The notes beneath the pieces are model-generated. The model saw only the letters and a program-made list of their open reading frames with translations. It ran no database searches and was not told the origin of the DNA. From Aphidius gifuensis (lineage: Eukaryota > Arthropoda > Insecta > Hymenoptera > Braconidae): DNA of 64,000 nucleotides. Below are positions 31,624 to 41,407 of this stretch, one piece after another. The position numbers and the translations under genes are program-made. Location of the stretch: positions 21,510,555 to 21,574,554 of the forward strand of contig NC_057789.1 in NCBI RefSeq assembly GCF_014905175.1. Direction: 5' to 3'. Every line of letters starts with the position of its first letter. Position 1 is the stretch's first letter.

Positions 31624-31911
31624 ATGGAGTCAACTAGTAATCTTCTGTCATATACAGTTGCACTTAATGAGTCTAAAACGAAAAACCTACGTGTTAGATT
31701 CGGAGAAGATTATCAAATTGATATTCAAATTTCTGACAATACTTCAAAAAAAAGGATTTCATTTGCATTTTATAAATCAAAAAATTTCCGGATAAACTAA
31801 AATTTATATTATCTTGGTACTCAGCTAATGAAAAAATAGACGAATTGAAAAAAAAATACACTTTAATTGAGGTGAAAACATTAAACTATTTTTTAGTTAT
31901 CGATACAAAAT
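31624..31911 (+). pseudogene. Small broken gene, unidentified
   Basis: An ATG at 31624 opens MESTSNLLSYTVALNES and continues LRVRFGEDYQIDIQISDN, then the frame changes near 31780 (a poly-A run) and continues KLKFILSWYSANEKIDELKK and LNYFLVIDTK to a stop at 31911. The total is about 95 residues, polar and with balanced composition, so it was probably coding. It has no recognisable domain. The simplest explanation is a one-base slip in the A-run. Confidence 0.4.
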
Positions 31912-31992
31912 GAGATCTGTTGTGTTTGATCAGGGGTTTGGTAAAATAGCACTACTTGAAGTGTCAATGAATGAAATTGTAATAGTATATTC

Positions 31993-32116
31993 CGTTACAA
32001 GTGCCCACTCAGAGAGTGTGCTCTCAACGAATTTGGAGGGGCAAGCACGAGCCTTGGCGAGTGTTTCCCCTCCAAATGAGTTGTGAGCGGGCTCTCTGAT
32101 TGGGCACATGTAACGA
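31993..32116. repeat. GC-richer palindrome (MITE)
   Basis: CGTTACAAGTGCCCACTCAG pairs with CGTTACATGTGCCCAATCAG read from the other end, and AATTTGGAGGGG pairs with CATTTGGAGGGG. The loop near 32055 is short. Confidence 0.85.
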
Positions 32117-32125
32117 ACTATATTT

Positions 32126-32230
32126 TATGTTACTAGGGACAGTGGTAATAATGTGTGAATTTCCAAAAAACGCACTACCCCTCTTACGCTTTGAAAATTC
32201 ACACATTATTCACACTGCCCTTGTAACATA
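32126..32230. repeat. Second adjacent palindrome
   Basis: TATGTTACTAGGGACAGTGG at the left pairs with TATGTTACAAGGGCAGTGTG at the right, with AATAATGTGTGAATTTTC in both arms. Only 9 bp separate it from the previous palindrome. Confidence 0.85.
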
Positions 32231-32479
32231 AATAAAAATGTAAAGTATAGTCTATCCTCGTGTGTAAAAGTTGTCAACTTTGACACCCATTATCGCAAAA
32301 AAACCACGTCAGAAAAGATTGAAAAAAATTTACAAGATAGATAATTATTTAATTAAAAAAAAAAATCTATCACATATTCAATTATTCAGAATCAATCTTA
32401 AAAGCATTGAAAAAAAAATAAATTTTCACGGATACTTTTATTAAGAAAAAGTTTGAATCTTACCATGAAAAATTTTTAG

Positions 32480-32950
32480 TAAAATAAATTACACCTAACC
32501 TCAAAAAAAAGATGTTTATAATTTTCACTCCGCCATTTTGAATTTTTCTATAATTTTTTTTTATCGTGTTTGTCCTTCTGAACGCTACAACTTTTCTTAA
32601 TGTCATTTTCAGATTTAAGCCATATATTTTTAGGAGAATCCATTATTAGATGAAACTGGGCCGACAAAAAGTGATTTTATTTCATCGAAAAATTTTTAAT
32701 ATAATAAGTATTAGTTCTGATGTAAGAAACTTTTTGTACAAAAAAAAAAATACAGTATACAATTAAAAAAACCTATGTTCATACTTGGAACTCCGCCATT
32801 TTGGATTTTTTGAATTTTTTTTTTTTGTTTCTAAACACTACTTCAACTTTTACTCGAATGATTTTTTAATTAGAGCCATATTTTTCGTGAAAAATCCATT
32901 ATCCAATTGAAATGAGACAGTTTGTATATCTTTTTTTATTTAATTCTAAG
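32480..32950. repeat. Two diverged copies of a 255-bp unit
   Basis: CTCCGCCATTTTG(A/G)ATTTTT at 32527 and 32790 starts similar stretches that continue through GCCATAT(A)TTTTT and AATCCATTAT. They are an old tandem duplication without coding content. Confidence 0.6.
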
Positions 32951-33055
32951 GAAAAATTAATTGCAAGGTCAATTTGCATAATAATCAAAAACGATTTTTT
33001 TTTTTTTTTTTTTTTTCAAAAAATGAATTAACGAAGAAAAAGACGTTAACTTGAT

Positions 33056-33151
33056 AAATCTTAGAAAAAATAAAATGCCCTGTTTTTTAGTGGTCAAGGC
33101 GTTTGCTCTGTAAGCAAATGACCCGGGTTCGATACTTTATTTTTTCTAAGT
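33056..33151 (+). repeat. tRNA-like sequence bounded by an inverted repeat
   Basis: TTAGTGGTCAAGGCG resembles an A-box/D-arm, TTTGC-TCTGTAA-GCAAA folds as an anticodon stem-loop (TGT in the anticodon position), and CCCGGGTTCGATAC resembles a T-arm/B-box. The acceptor and T stems do not pair properly, so it is not a working tRNA gene. CTTAGAAAAAATAAA at the left is inverted as TTTATTTTTTCTAAG at the right. A tRNA-derived SINE head or pseudogene fits. Confidence 0.5.
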
Positions 33152-33212
33152 GTCAGGTTTTTTTCACCCGTGGGATAGAATAATTAAAAAAATATAATAA
33201 AAAAAATACTTA

Positions 33213-33307
33213 CCATATGATGAACTTGATGAAGAAGTACGAGAACGACTTGCTGCTCTTGCAACTCTGCCAGACGTTGACGCCTTTGGTGTTGCTGCTA
33301 AAAGTGA
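33213..33307 (-). CDS. Serine-rich exon fragment A
   Basis: On the minus strand AATPKASTSGRVARAASRSR and TSSSSSSYG are followed exactly by GTAAGT, a consensus splice donor. A paralogous segment lies at 33990-34066. The upstream exon boundary is unclear. I do not recognise the gene; serine/alanine/arginine-rich composition suggests a disordered segment. Confidence 0.35.
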
Positions 33308-33989
33308 AATATCCATCAGGAATGAAGGTTATATTTTCTTTTTTTTTTAATTTTAAGGGAAATGGATATCCTTGCTCAATCAAAAAACAGGTAAATAAAG
33401 GAATGAATAAATGAATGATTTAAAAATACGACAATTAGGGGAGTAATAATTCGAGTCAATGTAACAGTGACTTTTTTTTTTTACTCATTTAACACGTAGG
33501 TAATAATATTTAAATTAATAAAAAATAATAAAAATTTATTTAAATATTTATCAGTTTTCTTGTTTTTTTTTGCTTTTATTATTATAAGGGTTGCAAAAAA
33601 AAAAAAAAACAAACAAAAGAAAAAATATATTTATGGGCAAGCTATGCAGTCAATTTAAGCAGAAAACAAAAAAAAAATTGAAAGCTTCGGCTAAATAATG
33701 TTTAAATCTTATGTCAATAATGCAGTTCAGCCTGAGTTGAGATGGCTTGAACAAAGTAGAGTGACGACTGGGACAGTGGCCACGGGAAAATGTTGGGGCT
33801 TTACGGTACGCAATGAGCTATGGGCTAGAAGGGTCACATCAACTAAGCATAGATCAACGAGAGCAAGAGAGTTCATCAGTTGATCGTTGATTAATCAAAC
33901 CTAATTGTCAATGAATATACCATATTTGAGATATAAAAAATAATAAATCATATAATAAACTAAAACAATATAAAACAAAAAACTATTTA

Positions 33990-34066
33990 CCATCTGATGA
34001 ATTTGATGAAGTTTGCGAATCACTTGCTGCTTTTGATGCTGTTGTTGCTGTCTGGTGTTGCTGTTG
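33990..34066 (-). CDS. Serine-rich exon fragment B
   Basis: Minus-strand TATTASKAASDSQTSSNSSDG ends at GTAAAT, a possible splice donor, at the same relative place as fragment A; the two share TAxxASxAASxSxTSSxSS. It lies about 25 bases from the ORF at 34089-34298, which is upstream on this strand, so the two could belong to one gene. Confidence 0.3.
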
Positions 34067-34088
34067 AATCAGTTAGTTTTAATGCTCG

Positions 34089-34298
34089 TTATTTTTTTTT
34101 ATGTTTTTTAGCTTTTTTATTTTTTTTCGCTTGTCTCTTCGATTTTTGATAAGGCCTCCTTATAACAGTTGTTAATCTTACTGAACAACGGCATGCAGTA
34201 CATATTTCATCACTTGTACAATCATGAAATACGACAATATTTCCTGTCTTCAAAAAACATAAGAAATTCCACAATAGTCCATAGCAGAGCTGCGCCAT
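34089..34298 (-). CDS. Small cysteine/lysine-rich ORF
   Basis: A 69-codon minus-strand frame: IVVFHDCTSDEICTACRCSV has a cluster of cysteines and the end is a lysine-rich nuclear-localisation-like tail (KSKRQAKKNKKAKKHKKK). It is unidentified. The lysine tail coincides with poly-T DNA, so the end is uncertain. Confidence 0.3.
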   Translation of the reverse strand: MAQLCYGLLWNFLCFLKTGNIVVFHDCTSDEICTACRCSVRLTTVIRRPYQKSKRQAKKNKKAKKHKKK

Positions 34299-34350
34299 CT
34301 ATTAGAAAATTTTGTCTAGGAGAAAAAAACATTTGAAAAACGATAAAAAT

Positions 34351-35394
34351 AGGTAATGGTTCTAATTTTGATGTAAATAATTATAGCACTGAAATTAAAA
34401 TTGCAGTAATGGCTGCATGCTTATCACAATCAGTTCAAGAATTTGACAAAATTACCATAAACGGAAAATTTTATAAAAAAGGAGACGCTGTATTTCTTCG
34501 ATTTATAAGCTATTTGTAATGTAAACAAATTATATATTGTATTGACTATTATAATTATAAGAAAACAAATTTGTTTTCAAATGTTATTAGGTGGTTAATT
34601 TAGGCAAATATTACAAGCTCCGGATAAATTTTGTTATGGTCTTAAAAAATTACGACTTTATAAAGTTGAGACACTGATTATTGGTGAAGATTCAGATGTA
34701 CAACGATATGTGTTCAAAAATAATATAAACAATGAAGAAAGAATATTACATTTTACATCTAAACAAAAAAAAAAAACATTATTTTACCGATAAAAAGGTA
34801 AATTAATTTTTAGTTATATATTCTCATTAATTATTAATACTATTGTTTATTCATAGAGTGGTGAAAAGTTCAACGTGGTTAAGAAACAATAATTGATTGA
34901 ATGGCTCGTTAATAATCGACAACAACTTGATGTAACCTTGCACATTATAAGCAATAAAACACAAAGAGGCAAAGACTTTGTCCGAATCTGGGGTGGAATT
35001 GGAGGTAAGTCATCATTATAATTTTAAAAACATAATCTAATTAATGGCAAAATACATTTCAAATAGTGAAAAATGACAACAACAATGACGTGAAAAAAAA
35101 GAATATATAATTCTATCTACATAAAACTCCACGATTTTTTTTTTTTTCATATTAATTTCATTTTATGTTAATTTGAAAAATTTTTTTTTCCATTTAGTTT
35201 TGTTTTTCTCCTGATTAATTAATTAAAAATTCAAAAATTTTTCAATTTTCCCAGTTTCCGGACATCTAAAATATTAATTATAAGTTCAAAATTTTTCATA
35301 ATTGATTATATTGTTAAATTAATGATTTTATATCATTTAATTTATTAATTTATTTTCAGCAATTCTTAAAGATAGGGTCACATCAGCATCATAA
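34351..35394 (+). pseudogene. Unidentified four-exon gene remnant
   Basis: Four plus-strand segments are separated by plausible introns. 34351-34519 reads VMAACLSQSVQEFDKITING; 34604-34797 reads APDKFCYGLKKLRLYKVETL and ends at AAG-GTAAAT; 34857-35004 follows TTCATAG, reads LDVTLHIISNKTQRGKDFV and ends at GGAG-GTAAGT; 35360-35394 follows TTTTCAG and ends AILKDRVTSAS-stop. The last two exons join in phase. An in-frame TAA in exon 3 and an A-run shift in exon 2 indicate decay or sequencing error. No domain is recognised. Confidence 0.45.
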
Positions 35395-35904
35395 TCAAAT
35401 CCTGGCGAGTGTGTTTAAATAACGAAGGAAAAAGAAAGCCACGAAACAATCGTGGGTATTTTAACGATCTTAGAAGAGTAGTCAAATATATTTATTTTTT
35501 TTGAAGTAGAGCTATAAAATGACCCCATGGTTAATCAATTGCGACAGTTTTAAAATGACATTTTAAGTTATCAAATGAAATGACAACACTCTTACCAAAA
35601 AAATTTTTAATTTTATTATGATATTTTTTTTCAAGTTTTCAAGTAATTTATCGAGCTTTTAGTCTAGGAAAAAAAAAACATTTCAAAGAAGTAAAATACA
35701 GTTTGGTAGGAAAAAAGAATATGTCTTATTGGAAAAAAATGAAATTCTCGATTATATTCTTCAGGTTCAATTCGAGTATTAGTAATATCAAATACAGTCA
35801 AATAAGATTTATTTTAAACTACTTATATCCTTCATTTAAAACAATTGAAGGAATTGAATTAATATTTTTTTTTCTTATTAAATAAATATATTTGTCTTGA
35901 AAAA
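35395..35904. other. AT-rich stretch, nothing recognised
   Basis: No repeat or coding sequence could be supported. The open frame at 35703-35885 is low-complexity. Confidence 0.4.
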
Positions 35905-36178
35905 AACCAAAAGTGTCTAAATTTTAGACACTTCCGTCTTGCTTTATAACAGATTCGGTTTTGTTAAAAACAAAAGTGTCTAAATTCTGGATACTGTCGT
36001 CTTGCTTTATAACAGAATTAGTTCTCTTGTACTATTACGTTTTGCTTTATCTCATGATTGGTTTAATTGAAAATATCTAACTTTTCAACACTGTTACGTC
36101 TTGTTTTAATACAGACTTGATTTGCTTCAAAACAAAATTGTCTAAATTTTAGACAACATTACGTCTTGCTTTTGTTAA
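35905..36178. repeat. About 90-bp tandem repeat, three to four units
   Basis: AAAAGTGTCTAAATTTTAGA, AAAAGTGTCTAAATTCTGGA and AAAATTGTCTAAATTTTAGA each precede CGTCTTGCTTTATAACAGA or a variant. Units lie near 35910, 35980, 36065 and 36145. Confidence 0.8.
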
Positions 36179-36617
36179 TTAGATATTATTCCCAGTGTAA
36201 ATTTTTTTTACGTAGGCGAAGCTTATAGTATTGAATTCACGGACGTTTTTTAAAGAATCATCATATCTTGTAAAGTCATAAAGTTCGAAAGATCGTATTA
36301 GGACCAAATTATTCGTCTATTAAAATACTAAAACCAAGGACTTACTAAAAGAGTTTTCAATTGTTAGCTAATTTATTGTTATCGAAAAATGATCGACGTA
36401 TAATTTTTGAAGTCAAATATCAAGAAAACTAAGAACAAATCATGGATGCGGTTTTTTGCATGGATATTACGAATGACAGAATTGATAATAATCGAGTCGA
36501 AAATTGTTTTTGATGTCGTTAAAAGATTGTTGATTGCTGTTTTTTTATATTTTGCATAACTTTTTAAAATTTTAACTTACAAGCTTTCTTTATGGCTCAA
36601 ATTAATTGTCTTTTCGA

Positions 36618-37344
36618 TAGAGATGCACACGAGACGAGACGAGACTTTTTTTTTTTTTATTCTTTTATAACGTATGAGTACTTTATTAGTTGTTTTTCAA
36701 TTATTAATTAACAATGAATATTGCATTTATTTTAACTGAAACACAGCAAAAAAAAAAAAAAAAAAACAGTTGGTAGTTCTGAGAGTGCGGTTGTGTTAGT
36801 GTGTGATATAGCTGCTGTGGCGGAATGTGGGATTCAATGTGAGATCAAAAATTACGTATCGATTGTACTAAACAACAAACAAAAAAAATATATAAAATAA
36901 ATATAAATTAATAGTAAATAAATCAAGTTTAAATTTAAAAAAAAAATGCTTATTTATACTTCGATTTAACATATATAATTAAGATGTTCTTTATTTATTT
37001 CGTACGTCTAAATCAAAATATAATTTACCATTATTTTTTTGAATTAAGCTGGATTTTAATTCAATTTTTATTCGTTTTATATATTTTTTTGTTTGTTTAT
37101 AGTTATTATATAGATGCAATATGTATAAGAACTTCATACTAAAAAAGGCACCACAAAAAAAAAAAAAATTAAGAAAACCAAATTTGATATTATTGATGAC
37201 ACGGCGAGACTCTCGCTAGAAGTCTCAGACTAATGCTAGTATTGTCTCGGTCTTGTCTCGCCTGAAAAATTGTCAGTCTCGTCTCGAGTTCGCGAGACGA
37301 GACGAGAAAGTGCCGGGACTGGTCTTGTCTCGTGTGCATCTCTA
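36618..37344. mobile_element. 727-bp hAT-type MITE with 8-bp target duplication
   Basis: Termini TAGAGATGCACACGAGAC are inverted at both ends, and the perfect 8-bp duplication CTTTTCGA flanks them (36610-36617 and 37345-37352). The 8-bp duplication is diagnostic for hAT-type insertion. The right subterminal region is full of GAGAC/GTCTC repeats. A block starting near 36740 (AACACAGCAAAA, ATATAGCTGCTGTGGCGG) also occurs at 38328-38405. Confidence 0.9.
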
Positions 37345-37352
37345 CTTTTCGA

Positions 37353-38320
37353 TACCGAGAGCTACCTTCTCTTGATGAAATTGCTCTGATCACTTGTTAA
37401 TTAGATATCAGCTATTGTTTATAACAATCACTATCATCCTTTATGTTACAGTTGGAAAATAGTTACGTGTGATTTTAGCGATTTTTATCGAAGCAGAGTG
37501 GCTCTCAAGAATTTAATACCAAATTTTTTGAGCTCAATTAAACTTTTTTATGTTAATTCGTTCAAAAGTTTTCCAAAATATAAAAAATTACTGATTTTTA
37601 TTCTAAACATTTTTTCTTTGATAAAAAGGTTAAAGCGCATGCGAAAAATTTTTTTGCTGTGGTTATAATTTGCTTGATCGATAAAATAGTAATTTAAATT
37701 ATCATGTTATTGAGAAAAAAAAAACGGGCATGGACAAATTTTTATAAATAAAAGTATCAAACAAAATAGTTTGAAAAAAAATATTTGCTTAGTTAAAAAA
37801 AAAGTAAATTGAACGATTTATTTTTTGTATATTGTATTGATTTCTTTCTTGAATGAATCTAATAAAATCATTAATTACATGTAGTATAACCTCGAATTTT
37901 TTTCATCAGTATTTTGATTTGTGTATATAATTTGACAGGTCACGTCAGCGTGAAAAAAACAAAAAAAAATATTCAATCAATTAAAAAAAAAACTATAATG
38001 AATTTGTTATAAATTGAGAGGAACCACATGGGCTTTCGCCAGAGTTCTGAAAATTTTTAATTTTTAATAGAACGAATCCGTTACTAAAAATTTTTTCATT
38101 TAACCATAAATTATTTATCATTGTTAAGTTAATTATTTGTTGACGTTAAATTTGTATTATAAAAAAAATTATTTTTTTTTAAATTTTTTTATTGTTTTGA
38201 TAAAACAATAATTTTTTGAAATAATTATTGTATAATAACCTAATATTATTAATCCCTGCAATATATTTTATCAAGTTTTTATTTTTTTGAACATATATTT
38301 AATAATTTAAAAAATGTGTA
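37353..38320. other. AT-rich stretch, nothing recognised
   Basis: Poly-A/T tracts and no coding or strong repeat signal. Confidence 0.4.
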
Positions 38321-38325
38321 AATCG

Positions 38326-38410
38326 TGAAACACAGCAAAAAAAAAAAAAAAAACGGTTGGTATGATATAGCTGCTGTGGCGGTATGTGTGTATCAATGTG
38401 GGATTTATGA
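38326..38410. repeat. Second copy of the CTGCTGTGGCGG block
   Basis: TGAAACACAGCAAAA, an A-run, GGTTGGTA and ATGATATAGCTGCTGTGGCG recur here from within the hAT-type MITE (36740-36845). This copy lacks the MITE termini, so it is either a separate shared repeat or a fragment. Confidence 0.7.
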
Positions 38411-38926
38411 CTGGCGTTTTTAAACTTACGCGACACAACATGGCGGATCACTATTCGGTGTTGCCAAGCGTACATTGGAATATAGTAGACGTCATATAGA
38501 CTGCTCGATTAGATGATTTTTTTCATACTTTAATTATTAATTATAAAAAAACTAAGCTCCAAACCTGTTTAAATTTTTTTCTATACGTTTTGTTTTGTCT
38601 CATTTTATAACCCAATAGTTTTTTTTTTACAATGTCATTTTGTCGATTAAAGATATCGGTATTTTAATGGACTTTTTTTTAACAAAAGTCGTATTCTCCA
38701 GTAGAGCCCAATGTAACAGTATTTCAAGAATCTACTGTAAAAATTTCAAAGCATTCTCATTTTCAGTGACTGGCCGAGGGAATCCCTTAAAACGTTCCAA
38801 TATTTATTGTTTGAAATCAAAATAAACATGATTATTTGACGCAGGGAGACCTGCTGCAATTTGCAGTAAAAAAGGAGTGTTTGTGATTCGCCTATGTTGA
38901 ATTTTTTTTTATATTTATTTTTCAGA

Positions 38927-39320
38927 TGATAATGATTTTCGGTATTTCTGTTGCGGGGAACTAATAGCCTATCCAACGCGCCAAACTCACTATGACAATC
39001 ATAGACGTGCAGATAATGATGTTGTTCAGTGTTTCTGTTGCGGGGAACTAATAAACTATCCAACGTGGCAAACTCACTATGCTGCTCATGAACTTGAACA
39101 TTCATGTTTTTCATGTCACCTACAAATAAATAGTAGACAAGAACTTAGTGATCATCAACTCGAACATTATGGTGTTAGGCTTCCTTTAAGGTATTGCCCA
39201 TGGCAGCTTCGCGACAGAACATATAAACAACCAACTAGTTATTTCAATCACTTAACAAAACATCATATAAGGGAAGTTCATAATAAAATCCAAACGTTGC
39301 AAAATCCTGATAACGAATAA
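38927..39320 (+). CDS. C2H2-type zinc-finger protein, last exon
   Basis: A 130-codon open frame with no ATG of its own directly follows TTTATTTTTCAG, a strong splice acceptor, and ends in TAA at 39318. It encodes a first finger-like unit (FCCGELIAYPTRQTHYDNH, lacking the first cysteine), a second (CFCCGELINYPTWQTHYAAH: C-x2-C-x11-H-x3-H), and a third (CFSCHLQINSRQELSDHQLEH core: C-x2-C-x12-H-x3-H). A fourth region contains YCPWQLRDRT and FNHLTKHH. The first two units are near-duplicates. The frame is uninterrupted, so it may be an expressed gene; upstream exons are not identified. Function (DNA or RNA binding) is inferred only from the fingers. Confidence 0.6.
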
Positions 39321-39769
39321 AATGGTGATAGCACCAAATTCACCATTTTTTTTTTTTTTTTTCTATAAAAACATTCATTTTTTGCATAATAATACATTTG
39401 ATGAACAAACATGAAAATATAATAGTACTTTGTGATACAACTAAGACTTAGTCAAACGCGGTGAGTGATACCCGAGACAGAGTGGAAACATAAGCAAAAG
39501 GCGCCTCGAGGCGTGAACCCCCCCCCCCAGAATAAAATGAAAAAAAGCAAAGAGAAAATCGAAATGATAAAAAAAAAAATGTAATAATTTCATGAAATAA
39601 AATTTTTTTGAACCTAAAAAAAAAATGACAACAAAACAAATTTTGTTCACTGGTTTAAAATTCAAATTCATATTATTATTGTAGCATCAGAAAATTTTTT
39701 TATTCATTTATTTTATAGTCGTCAAAGAATTAAATCTAAATTACAATCTATTATGAGACCAGTTTTTTT

Positions 39770-41046
39770 TTAGTGTTCCATAGGACACTTATGTTTTCAC
39801 TTTTCGTGTGACGTTTTGTTATTTCACGATAAAAATAAAAGTTATCAGTCGAATTGGCTTCTACGAAGCCCATTAGGTTCCATTTTTTTTCCCAAAAGCA
39901 ATCATCATATTCATTTTCAATTTTTGGCCCTTATCAGTTGGGATAGTGCCATTTTTCTACAGGGCCCAATTTCAAATATTGACGGATCGGATCCGGCAAT
40001 GATTCAATTGACGACGCTTCATCTGTAGACTCTACGATATTTTTTTGAAATTTTTTGGTCTTTTATTTTTTTTTTTATCAAACAAAATGTAGTGTCAGAA
40101 TTTGTTTTTGCAAGATATTTTTTGAACCGCCAAACCGAATTAGTTGATGTTAAATAAAATTTATGTTTTCTTTTTCACCAAAAGCAATCATCATATTTAT
40201 TTTCAGTTTTTGGGCCTTATCAGATGTGATAGTGCCATTTTTCGACAGGGCCCAATTTCAAAAATTGACGGATTCGATCCGGCAATAATTCAATCGACGA
40301 CGCTCCATCTGTAGACTCTACGATATTTTTTTGAAATTTTTTGGTCGTTTATTTTTTTTTTTATTAAATAAAATGTAGTGTCAGAATTTGTTTTTGCAAG
40401 ATATTATTTGAACCGCCGAACCGAATTAGTTGATGTTAAATGAAATTTATGTTTTTTTTTTCTCAAAAGCAATTATCATATTTATTTTCAGTTTTTGGAC
40501 CTTATTAGATGTGATAGTGCCATTTTTCGACAGGGCCCAATTTCAAATATTGACGGATCGGATCCGGCAATGATTCAATCGACGACGCTTCATCTGTAGA
40601 CTCTACGATATTTTTTTGAAATTTTTTGGTCGTTTATTTTTTTTTTTATTAAATAAAATGTAGTGTTAGAATTTGTTTTTGCAAGATATTATTGATAGTT
40701 GATGTTAAATGGAATTTATGTTTTTTTTTTCCCAAAAGCAATTAGCATATTTATTTTCAATTTTTGAACTTTATAAGATTTAATTCTCCCATTTTTCGAT
40801 AGGGCCCAATTTCAAATATTGACAGATCGATTCCGGCAATGTTTAAATCGATGACGCTTCATCTGTAGAATTTACGTTATTTTTTTGAAATTTTTCGGTC
40901 GTTTATTTTTTTTTTCATTAAACAACAGAAATAAACAACATTAGAAAATAAAACAAAACAAAAAAAATAGTCATTTATTTTACAATAAAATGAAAAAACA
41001 AATCAAACAACACGAAAAAAAATAAAAAATCCTACGGAACACTTAA
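39770..41046. mobile_element. Element with inverted ends enclosing a 285-bp tandem array
   Basis: AGTGTTCCATAGGA at 39772 is inverted as TCCTACGGAACACT at 41030, with looser similarity continuing inward. Inside are four tandem units starting CCAAAAGCAATCATCATATT (39891, 40177, 40462, 40731), each with GCCATTTTTCGACAGGGCCC, TTGACGGATCGGATCCGGCA and CGACGCTTCATCTGTAGACT. Spacings are 286, 285 and 269. No ORF of substance. Confidence 0.85.
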
Positions 41047-41407
41047 GGTGCACCTTGGGGGACTTGACTATATTTTTTTTTTTTTTTTAAATTTTCTTCT
41101 TATAAAGTAAAAACACACAAAATATTCTTTAAATTTTTAAGTAATGTTTCAAATAATAATATAGCACTCTCAATTATTTTTTTTTAATCAAAAATCTAGA
41201 TTCTTTAATAATAGAATGGCACCAATAAACATTGAAAATCATTAACATTAAACTATATTATAACGATATTGCAATACTATTATATATTTTTTCATCAGTC
41301 AAGTATCGTTATTATTATATACTTTATATTGTGATTGTGAATTTATTGTATTATTTTGATCTTGTTTTTCAAATGTAGATGCACCATAATTGGTAATATT
41401 ATTATAA
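41047..41407. other. AT-rich spacer downstream of the recombinase gene
   Basis: No feature seen apart from poly-T runs; on the minus strand it would be the 3' untranslated region of the Crypton-like gene. Confidence 0.4.

Noticed and set aside
33083..33140. Functional tRNA-Thr gene
   Set aside because: The anticodon arm folds but the acceptor and T stems do not pair.
39511..39530. C-run near 39520 and G-run near 31433 as possible quadruplex regulators
   Set aside because: Single homopolymer runs without spaced tracts; more likely slippage or assembly artefact.
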